64,000 nucleotides of DNA from Arenicola marina (Eukaryota > Annelida > Polychaeta > Arenicolidae), in NCBI GenBank assembly GCA_964019135.1, contig OZ025257.1:25404352-25468351 (forward strand), given 5' to 3'. Both the position numbers and the translations under genes were made by a program. The notes beneath the pieces were generated by a model. It did no database searches, was not told the DNA's origin, and was given only the letters and a program-made list of their open reading frames with translations. Positions 55,269-64,000 of this stretch are shown piece after piece. Numbering within the stretch: position 1 is the first letter of the stretch; each line of letters opens with the position of its first letter.

Positions 55269-55772
55269 GTGATTCACTGTGAAATCATTGACTTCTCTTT
55301 AGTGTATGAGAGGAAAATCGTACAATTTGTCGACAAGAAACTTGCAGAATTTAACGATAAAGTACTAAACTTGCAACTGCCGTGTAATAAGAATCTAAAG
55401 TTATGGGGTAAGCAAACTGAAGACAAGTGTACACATTGTGGTGGATTACATGATATCATGCACCTAATTTATGACTGCCCTCATGCACATGCAATGTGGG
55501 ATATAACTAGCAGATCATTAAGTCGCAGCATTAATATTCGTGATGTTATAATTGAAGTCCCAGAAAGTGATTACAACCTTTTGTTCTCGACGATCGCGTA
55601 TTTATTATATAAAGAATGGCTTCTCTCGAACACTGGTAGACTGGAACACCAAATAGATTGCCGGACTTTCTTTATCACGGAACTAGACTATAAAAGTAAA
55701 ATACTAAAACATATAAGAAAGAGCAGTTCTGCTGCATCTTTACTCACAACAGTTAAAAACGCCTTGATATAG
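55269..55772 (+). pseudogene. LINE ORF2, C-terminal zinc knuckle region
   Basis: Contains L-W-G-K-Q-T-E-D-K-C-T-H-C-G...H...C, the C-x2-C-x7-H-x4-C motif found at the end of many LINE ORF2 proteins (the zf-RVT type), followed by about 90 residues to the normal stop. The knuckle is thought to help bind template RNA. Confidence 0.82.
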
Positions 55773-55918
55773 AACGTGCTGATATATTTTTCATGTGTTG
55801 CTTTTAACTCAGTGAATATATAGATTACTTGAATGTATTGCATGAATTTTGTACTTATGTATGACCTCTTGGCAATAAAGAAATAAATAATTAAAGAATT
55901 AAGAATAAAGAAAAAAAA
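55773..55918 (+). other. LINE 3' UTR and A-rich tail
   Basis: About 145 bases with several AATAAA words, ending in AAAGAAAAAAAA just before the target duplication. An A-rich end fits target-primed integration. Confidence 0.8.
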
Positions 55919-55932
55919 ATAAACCCCTACTC
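55919..55932. repeat. LINE target site duplication, right
   Basis: ATAAACCCCTACTC, identical to 50808-50821. Confidence 0.88.
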
Positions 55933-56078
55933 TAAGGCGTGGGGCTCTTTAGTCCGGCAAAATCATTTGCACAGATGGGGTTCGAACCACTTACGCTTGG
56001 GCTAGCCTTGTAGTGGACTCTCTGTAATGCCTCTCCAATATCCGAACACGCTACCCACTAGACAACTGGGTGACCCCG
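55933..56078 (-). mobile_element. Second SINE-like repeat, tRNA head
   Basis: On the minus strand: CCCAGTTGTCTAGTGGGTAGC as the A-box region and GTGGTTCGAACCCCATC as the B box, but about 75 bases apart, wider than a true tRNA. The head differs from the other SINE family in this window. The LINE at 50822-55918 sits inside this repeat. Confidence 0.65.
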
Positions 56079-59000
56079 TATTGTACTAAGTATGTATGAC
56101 AACTACTATCCATTCACCCCCAAAATACCGTAATCCATTTACTCAAAAAAATAACGTAATCCATTCACTCACAAAAACACCGTAATCTGGCCTAGCAGAG
56201 CACCCTCGACCGTATAATCGAACGAGCTGCCAGCTAGATCACGGGACGATCAGCTGGGAAGAAGCAAGAGAGACAGATTTCCACTTGCATCTGTAATATA
56301 AACGGACCGATACGCGTTAATGCTATAGCCTATGTATATAAATCAGGTCATAATATATCGTGGCTTCATCAAACGGAGTTATGAACCAGCAACGCGCCTC
56401 ACTCGTATACAAACCTTGTCCTGAAAATTAAGATCATTTTATAATCATCAATGTCACAATGTTCGTGTTGCTGAGTGGTGTTCGATCAATATTACAAAGC
56501 GAATATTCAGCACGTAGTGCCTAGTGGGCATGTGTAACACCATAGACTACAATGGACACCTTGCTTGTATGCAGTCTCAGTCTCGTCGTTACCCCAATAT
56601 GAATGGTTCTCTTCCCATTGTTTCGTAATTGTAAACACGACTTCGACCAGAGCCTGCGTTACCATGACGACCACGTGGCCTCATAAAGACGAGTGACGCG
56701 TTTGAGTATACCGTTCAATATTTAAAAAAAAACAATTCACAATTCTACTTCTTAAGTCTCCTTTTTATCAAAACCTGGGGCAAGACTTGCCAGTGTCTTT
56801 CTCACTCGGCAAAGCAATTTGCCCTTTTCAATTCCATACATTGTGTTCTGTTTTCTTGCCAGGAAACAAGCTGCGGGCGAGCCAGCTTATTATTACAAAT
56901 TCGTAGCGAATAACATAAATATAATTCACGAACCTGGTGCTTTCCCTTCGTTTGAAACTTCAACTTGATGTCATGTTTTGTTTTGTCTCGCCTTATTCTC
57001 GGCTCCGTGAGGGGGATGCGGGAAGCCACACATGGTAACATGACATAAGAAGTTAAATTAGTAATAATATTTCTTGCCAATTAAAATAAAATCTGCGTTA
57101 TATGCTGCAATGGAAGATTAACAGTGACATGTAATAGGACTGCAACATTTAATATGGCACACACAATATTTCTGACTTGATTATAAGTTGAAAGTTTGAA
57201 ACTGAGTGTACTGCTTCACAGATTGGCGTGTAATTCACTGGTTCATTACACAGTTTCGTTCTTACACAAGTTGTTTTTTGTGTTACAATGATTCCTCTGT
57301 GTTGCAAATTCCGTGCGATCCTAGATAGCTGAAACAACATACACATAATGTGCTTTTGAAGTTAATTGCAAAGGTTTTTTTACGGTTTCCCATGTCGATT
57401 TGTCCTTTCTAAATCAGCCAACCCATGACCCATGACCGTAGCTAGTTTGATGGGGCAAAGAATTACAAGCATGAAATGTTACCGACGGTAAAAAAATTAA
57501 TTGACCCCATCAAATGTGGGCTTCAAACGGCTAGGCACGGCGTTGTGGCAAGCCTTAAAGCAACAAACAAGCTACACATCGACAAGCAGATTTCGTGAAC
57601 AAATCGTTGAATGTGACATGTGGATTACGGGCATGTTGGGTTTGAAAAATCCAAAATGGGTTGAAATAAATCAGGGAAATAAAAACGTTTTGACTGACCG
57701 AAAACGAGAAGAGCTTGTCCCCGATTGGTGGAAAAAAAATATTTAGATCGCACAAAGATAATCGATAATAGACTAGTAACCACACATAAATAGGTTTTAA
57801 CTTTGCATACACAACGCGCCCTCCGGATAGGCCAAAATGTAATTTAGATGCTAGCGATATATGTTAATCTGATTCACATGGGAATAACAGGTGATATAAT
57901 GGCGGCTCGGGCGCAATTCATTCCCCAGTGCCAGCCTTTGACTGCGCCTCGATCTATCCCAGTACGCCACAGCCAATATGAGCGAGACCCGACGAGACAG
58001 GGGTACTTATGCTCTACGTCCATGCTATGGCATCAATTGACCTGTGCTGCGTACCTTCTGGTGGTTGTTCGCCACCGCTCGTTTCACACAAAAATCGGCT
58101 AAAGCTGTCCTCGGATGCACACCTAACCATTGAAGTTTTGCTTAGGCCCACCGGTATATCAGAATGGTAAGGTGCATGTAATATATAAGGAGTGTCAGTG
58201 CATGTAATATGTAAGGAGTGTCAGTGTCAGGAGTGTCAGTGTCAGGCGAGCTGTTGTCAACCGTGAGAATAAATGGTAAAGCAGAATGTACACGCTAGGA
58301 AACGTCCATTTCTAGTGCCAGGCTGAGTTATCCCAATAATTCGTCATTAGTTCATTCACTATACTTAGTCAGCTGAAAACCTACCATCTTACCATATTAT
58401 TTCGTTATATTCGCCATCACGGATCAGTTTAGTTACGGCGGTGTCGATTTAAGACCCACTCTATTCTCGAAGTAACAGCTGCACAGCTAAATTTCTGCAA
58501 GCGGTGGCTACGCAATGACGCTCCTTGCATGGACTGATCAGGTGAGAGCAGTAGTGTTCTGTTTGTCGCAGAAGAACTGCGCATCCCAATGGTAACGATG
58601 ATATATTGTAACATTGGAATTGGGATAGACATGGTAACAACTTTATTCTAGGGTCACTCAGATTTTTCCAATTTGATTTGCACGTTTATCTATGTGCTCA
58701 CAGGTATTTACAATGTTTGAGTACTTACATTGATAGCAGTACGACATGAAACTTCAATGCTTCTTGCTTCATTGTTCATCTAGATTTAACCATTTCAAGA
58801 GGTGCAGTGATGTCTAAGAACAGAATTCGATGTAATTGTGCATTGTTATAAATTAAAATTGTAAATGCCCTGCCTAAAAAAAAATTCGATTGAAATTGTA
58901 ACTGGTATTACGTGTTCTACCTTATAAATTTGACTTTTAACTACCAATTGGAGTATGATGGGTGAATAATCGTTGGCACCAGTCCAACCTCTGGTCTCAT

Positions 59001-59440
59001 TACTATATCTACCTTATAATTAGTCTAACTAACAAAGTATGTATTCGAAACCGGAATTCGAAACCAATTCGGTTGAGATGTTTGCTTTTTGTTATTGGTT
59101 ATGAGACTGCATAATTCTTTGCTAGTGAATGGATTACGGTACTTTTGTGAGTGAATGGATTACGGTACTTGTGTCAGTGAACGGATTACGGTATTACGCT
59201 CACAATACACCACGACTTAACCCGTGTCGGTGTACAGTGGCCGACTCTTGTTTGGTCAGCAATGTAAACAGAACATTCACATATTTGTAAAGAAAGGGTA
59301 TTCATCACCATGACGACAACGCGACCCTGACTAAGTGGTTTGCCTAATGATTGCCTTCATATCAAGATCGAGTATCGATAAATACCTCATAGTTTTCTGG
59401 AAGGATAGCGACTCACTGTTGGAGACTCTGTGTCTATGCT
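56079..59440. other. Stretch without supported genes
   Basis: Bounded by 26-bp repeats in opposite orientations (56108-56192 and 59110-59195, built on GAATGGATTACGGTA). A frame at 57501-57746 gives 81 residues with no recognised domain. A short doublet, 'ggagtgtcagtg', occurs near 58190-58250. No RNA gene seen. Confidence 0.4.
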
Positions 59441-59745
59441 GTGTACATGCGTTGTGTCTTTACTCTACATACGTTGTGTCTATACTCTGCATACGTTGCG
59501 TCTATACTCTGTGTCTATACTCTATATACGGTGTGTCTATACTCTGCATAGGTTGTGTCTATACTGTGTCTATACTATGTGTGTCTATACTATGTCTATA
59601 CTATGTGTGTCTATACTCTGTATATGGTGTGTCTATACTGTCTATACTATGTGTGTCTATACGGTCTATACTATGTGTGTCTATACTGTGTCTATACTAT
59701 GTGTGTCTATACTATGTATATGGTGTGTCTATACTATGTCCCAGC
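59440..59745. repeat. TGTGTCTATACT-type minisatellite
   Basis: Units of about 16-22 bp with TGTGTCTATACTATG or TGTCTATACTCTGCATA. They give Cys/Tyr/Val-rich open frames in all forward phases, which are artefacts. Confidence 0.9.
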
Positions 59746-60010
59746 AAACACCGAACGTTTTTAACCTTCCGCGAACGTTCAATGAACGCTACGGCCTGAT
59801 TCGGTTGGAGAGATACCTTCCGGTAACGTTCCTGGAATATTTTGATTTTAACTGCCCTCTGTTGAAAGCTACAGGGAACGTTCTCTAAACTGAAACACTG
59901 AGCGTAAAATTAATCGTTGATTAATGGCATTTAAAGCTACCTTCTGGTAACGTTCTCCGAACGGTCGTGCATATAGCTACCTTCCGGGAACGTTCCTCGA
60001 ACGGCCGTGT
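59746..60010. repeat. AACGTT-rich repeat
   Basis: Begins CCCAGCAAACACCGAACG and contains GAACGTT- or AACGTTC-type words about eight times, some in ACCTTC-GGTAACGTTC blocks of about 40 bp. Such CCAGCAAAC/AACGTT sequences occur in dispersed non-autonomous elements of marine animals as I recall; no search was done. Confidence 0.45.
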
Positions 60011-60700
60011 ATCATTGCATTTTAGTTCTAATTAGATTATCATTATATGCTATAGGCCTAGCCTTTTCGATCCAAAATAATGTGGCCAACGTAAGGGAAA
60101 CGTCGAAAGCCAGGGAAATTAGGAGAAACAGAAAAAAAAATTGGACCGTCGACGCAACATGCTCAAAGCACATAATGTGGGATGTCTGCCCCACCCCTCC
60201 AACCCACCCCAACTTATTTGCGTGAAGCAAGATCGCATGATTTTCGATAAGTCCTGCGTCAACCCCTAGCCCCAGTTCTGTGACTGTAGGACGGGCAAAC
60301 ATCTGACAAGGCCCGTCTACGCGTGTCTGGATTTGTCTGTGGCCAGTGTGTCAATAATCACACGTGGACCCGGGGGTTTCATTAAAGAAATGTGTTGGCG
60401 TAAAGATGGACAAACGGTCTTAGTTTAGTCGGCCTCGTGAACGTAAATACCATGCACGTAAAATTATGTGACAATCCAGCACGAAATTCGCACCCACTTG
60501 CGTCCTACCGTCCCTCCCCCACCCCCACCCCCGCGCTCCTGCCCTAGATGGTCAGCATTGCCCCCCGCCCCCCATCCAATACATACCCATATGTCAACAT
60601 CAAGCATATTATATTGGCGTAGGGGGCGGGGGCGGGGGCAGCAGGGCCCTCAGAAACAGGGGGGAGTGGGGACATCTGCCCTCGCCCCCCACTTGTTTGG
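60011..60700. other. Non-coding DNA with C-rich and G-rich tracts
   Basis: C-rich near 60510-60580 and G-rich near 60620-60675. Nothing else supported. Confidence 0.4.
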
Positions 60701-63288
60701 CTGCCTGGCGTACCCCTCTCAAGCTGCCTGGCGTTCCCCTCTCAAGTTGCCTGGGGTGCCCCTCTCAAGCTGCCTGGCGTACCCCTCTCAAGCTGCCTGG
60801 CGTACCCCTCTCAAGTTGCCTAGCGTGCCCCTCTCAAGTTGCCTGGGGTGCCCCTCTCAAGCTGCCTGGCGTGCCTCTCTCAAGCTGCCTAGCGTGCCCC
60901 TCTCAAGCTGCCTGGCGTACCCCTCTCAAATTGCCTAGCGTGCCCCTCTCAAGTTGCCTGGGGTGCCCCTCTCCAGCTGCCTGGCGTACCCCTCTCAAGC
61001 TGCCTGGCGTACCCCTCTCAAGTTGCCTAGCGTGCCCCTCTCAAGTTGCCTGGGGTGCCCCTCTCAAGCTGCCTAGCGTGCCTCTCTCAAGCTGCCTAGC
61101 GTCCCCCTCTCAAGCTGCCTGGCGTACCCCTCTCAAGCTGCCTAGCGTGCCCCTATCAAGCTGCCTGGCGTGCCCCTCTCAAGCTGCCTGGCGTGGCCCT
61201 CTCAACCTGCCCAGCGTGCCCCTCTCAAGCTGCCTGGCGTGCCCCTCTCAAGCTGCCTGGCGTGCCCCTCTCAAGCTGCCTGGCGTGCCCCTCTCAAGCT
61301 TCCTGGCGTGCCCCTCTAAAGCTGCCTGGCGTGCCCCTCTCACGCTGCCTGGCGTGGCCCTCTCAAGCTGCCTGGCGTGTCCCTCTCAAGCTGCCTGGCG
61401 TGCCCCTCTCAAGCTGCCTGGCGTGCCCCTCTCAAGCTGCCTGGCATGTCCCTCTCAAGCTGCCTAGCGTTCCCCTCTCAAGCTGCCTGGCGTGCCCCTC
61501 TAAAGCTGCCTGGCGTGCCCCTATAAAGTTGCCTGGCGTGGCCCTATCAAGCTGCCTGGCGTGCCTCTCTCACGCTCCCTGGCGTGCCCCTCTAAAGCTG
61601 CCTGGCGTGCCTCTCTCAAGCTGCCTGGCGTGCCCCTCTAAAGCTGCCTGGCGTGCCTCTCTAAAGCTGCCTGGCGTGCCCCACTCAAGCTACCTGACGT
61701 GCCCATCTCAAGCTGCCTAGCGTGTTCCTCTCAAGCTGCCTGGCGTGCCCCTTTAAAGCTTCCTAGCGTGCCCCTCTTAAGCTGCCTGGTGTGCCCCTCT
61801 CAAGCTGCCTGGCGTGCCCCTCTCAAGCTGCCTAGCGTGCCCCTCTCAAGCTGCCTGGCGTGCTCCTCTCAAGCTGCCGGGCGTGGCCCTATCAAGCTGC
61901 CTGGCGTGCCCCTCTCAAGCTGCCTGGCGTGCTCCTTTCAAGCTGCCTGGCGTGCCCCTCTAAAGCTGCCTGGCGTGCCCCTCTCAAGCTGCCTGGCGTG
62001 CCCCTCTCAAGCTGCCTAGCGTGCTCCTCTCAAGCCGCCTGGCGTGCCCCTTTAAAGCTGCCTGGCGTCGCCCTCTCCAGCTGCCTGGCGTGCCTCTTTA
62101 AAGCTGCCTGCCGTGCCCCTCTCAAGCTGCCTGGCGTGCCCCTCTTAAGCTGCCTGGCGTGCCCCTATCAAGCTGCCTAGCGTACCCCTCTCAAGCTGCC
62201 TGGCGCGCCCCTCTCAAGCTGCCTGGCGTACCCCTCTCAAGTTGCCTAGCGTGCCCCTCTCAAGCTGCCTGGTGTGCCCCTCTCAAGCTGCCTGGCGTGC
62301 CCCTCTCAAGCGCCTGGCGTGCCCCTGTCAAGCTGCCTAGCGTGCCCCTCTCAAGCTGCCTGGCGTGCCTCTTTAAAGCTGCCTGGCGTGCCCCTATCAA
62401 GCTGCCTGGCGTGCCCCTCTCAAGCTGCTTGGCGTGGCCCTCTCAAGCTGCCCAGCGTGTCCCTTTCAAGCTCCCTGGCGTGCCCCTCTCAAGCTGCTTG
62501 GCGTGCCCCTCTCAAGCTGCCTGGCGTGCCCTTCTCAAGCTGCCCAGCGTGTCCCTCTCAAGCTCCCTGGCGTGCCCCTCTCAAGCTCCCTGGCGTGCCC
62601 CTCTCAAGCTGCTTGGCGTGCCCCTCTAAAGCTGCCTGGCGTGCCCCTCTCAAGCTGCCTGGCGTGCCCCTCTCAATCTGCTTGGCGTGCCCTTCTCAAG
62701 CTGCCTGGCGTGGCCCTCTCAAGCTGCCCAGCGTGTCCCTCTAAAGCTCCCTGGCGTGCCCCTCTCAAGCTGCTTGGCGTGCCCCTCTCAAGCTGCCTGG
62801 CGTGCCCCTCTCAAGCTGCCTGGCGTGGCCCTCTCAAGCTGCCCAGCGTGTCCCTCTCAAGCTGCCTGGCGTGCCCCTCTAAAGCTGCCTGGCGTGCCCC
62901 TCTAAAGCTGCCTGGCGTGCCCCACTCAAGCTGCCTGACGTGCCCCTTTCAAGCTGCCTAGCGTGCTCCGCTCAAGCTGCCTGGCGTGCCTCTTTAAAGC
63001 TGCCTGGCGTGCCTCTCTTAAGCTGCCTGGTGTGCCCCTCTCAAGCTGCCTGGTGTCCCCCTCTAAAGCTGCCTGGCGTGCCCCTATCAAGCTGCCTAGC
63101 GTGCCCCTCTCAAGCTGCCTGGCGTGCCCCTCTCAAGCTGACTGGCGTACCCCTCTCAAGTTGCCTAGCGTGCCCCTCTCAAGCTGCCTGGTGTGCCCCT
63201 CTCAAGCTGCCTGGCGTACCCCTCTCAAGCTGCCTGGCGTGCCCCTCTCAAGCTGCCTGGCGTGCCCCTCTCAAGCCGCCTGGCGTGC
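60701..63288. repeat. 23-bp minisatellite, about 112 units
   Basis: Unit CTGCCTGGCGTGCCCCTCTC plus AAG, with common variants TACCCC, GTTGCC, TAGCG and GGGGTG. Since 23 is not a multiple of three and the unit lacks stops in any forward phase, all three forward frames stay open for hundreds of codons (a 23-residue protein period rich in Leu, Pro, Ala, Ser and Cys). These frames end at rare indels, for example near 62313 where a unit is shortened. A larger pattern of variant units is visible at 60720-61060, in which the order TACCCC, TAGCG, GGGGTG recurs. Confidence 0.95.
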
Positions 63289-64000
63289 TCTCGCATGCCC
63301 GCGATTCTAATATGAAAACGCCATCGAGATATTTGTCTTCGAGTCCGGTACAACCATCCATCACTGTTGCTGGGGATCCGGAACCGATTTATTTACACAC
63401 CGTTAGAAGCTAAGCGGTTACCACCACCTATTAGAGGTCTGGGCGCCCGCAGCGACTTGCCAGCGGGCGCCAACATCTGTATAGGTGGCACTTATACGGT
63501 TGTGTTGAAGGAGACGACCTCACGAGCCCATCTTGGTGTGTCTCCTCGATGACATCTCTGGGTCAAAGATAAGAACAGATACAGACAAGGTGGACGGGTC
63601 GCACTCCCCATGTTAGCAAGAGATAAACAAAAAGACATAACTCCATCCAGTCTTACAATACAAGTTTTTTCACATTTACCTGCACAAAACATCTCGCGAT
63701 TTTTAGCGAACCGATACCTTGGTTTCGGTTTATTGGGGCTGTTGTGTTGCGTATGTTTCGTATTTTTGCGTGCTAGTCCTTGCATTCTCGCTCTCTCGCG
63801 TTCTCATCCCCGTGTTTTCAGCGTTCTCGCGATCTAGCGATCTCACATTCTCCAAATCTCACGATCTCGCCCAGGCGTTCTCTTGATCTCGCCCTCGCGT
63901 TTTCACTATCTCGCCCTCGCGATCTCACCCTCGGGTTCTGGCTTTCCGATGTCTCGATTTTAGGGCAGCGCAGGAAGCCGTAGTCCAGCGCAAGGAATCA
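63289..64000. other. Non-coding end of the window
   Basis: Contains a hairpin-forming pair GGGCGCCCGCAGCG / CAGCGGGCGCC near 63440-63472 and a run of CTCGCG/TCTCGCGATCTC words at 63790-63940. No gene recognised. Confidence 0.4.

Larger units (their letters stand above)
50822..55918 (+). mobile_element. APE-type LINE (Tx1/L1-like) with NADAR-bearing ORF1
   Basis: The 5,097-bp element is bounded by perfect 14-bp target duplications and ends in an A-rich tail. It has a 240-bp 5' leader, ORF1 (RRM-like region, zinc knuckle, NADAR-like domain, basic tail), ORF2 (endonuclease, RT, C-terminal zinc knuckle) and a short 3' UTR. Both ORFs carry frameshifts and ORF2 lacks several hundred bases, so this copy is dead. 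An intact target duplication around broken ORFs suggests mobilisation in trans of an already defective RNA, or chance preservation. Clade assignment is by memory of domain order and needs a tree. Confidence 0.85.

Noticed and set aside
59335..59888. Cys/Tyr-rich frames of about 150 codons
   Set aside because: By-products of the TGTGTCTATACT repeat, open in all forward phases.
60701..63288. CRISPR-like array
   Set aside because: Units are contiguous 23-bp tandem repeats without spacers; a eukaryotic minisatellite.
60697..63413. Several 100-256-codon repetitive frames on the plus strand
   Set aside because: They are three-frame readings of one 23-bp minisatellite and share the same period; nothing indicates translation.

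Overview
The window looks like a repeat-rich, gene-poor stretch of an invertebrate animal genome, probably marine; I cannot name the species. The evidence is an env-bearing Ty3/Gypsy element, an APE-type LINE, tRNA-headed SINEs, long-inverted-repeat elements and several minisatellites, with no bacterial-style coding density. The only possible trace of a host protein gene is a short leucine-rich-repeat fragment near 42.4-42.7 kb. Most long open frames, notably at 22.4-23.4 kb and 60.7-63.3 kb, are by-products of tandem repeats.

Layout. 1-15.7 kb: copy A of a duplicated segment, into which a young 10,050-bp retroelement (823-10872, minus strand) has inserted. It has 1,350-bp LTRs with about six differences, a 4-bp target duplication, a 10-bp-class promoter pair in each LTR, and the order leader ORF, gag, protease, RT/RNase H/integrase, env. 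Gag and protease are joined by a canonical A AAA AAC slip site; an in-frame TAG separates protease from RT. A 64-bp satellite (12.3-13.6 kb) lies further into copy A. 16-25 kb: diverged, mutually duplicated blocks and a hexamer-type array. 25.0-26.1 kb and 29.2-30.7 kb: two inverted-repeat elements of DNA-transposon type. 32.1-35.9 kb: copy B of the first segment, sharing with copy A a SINE at the same site but lacking the LTR element, so the order was SINE, then duplication, then LTR insertion. 36-50 kb: mostly unremarkable DNA with a solo-LTR-like unit (41.2-42.4 kb), the LRR fragment and another SINE.

50.8-55.9 kb: a LINE with perfect 14-bp target duplications, inserted in a second kind of tRNA-headed SINE. 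Its ORF1 encodes a zinc knuckle followed by a NADAR-like domain (the ADP-ribosylglycosidase / YbiA family), broken by a frameshift and small deletion. Its ORF2 keeps endonuclease, part of the RT and a C-terminal zinc knuckle, but has several frameshifts and a large deletion. This NADAR-carrying retrotransposon is the most interesting item in the window. 59-63.3 kb: short minisatellites and a 23-bp array of about 112 units whose period leaves all three forward frames open.
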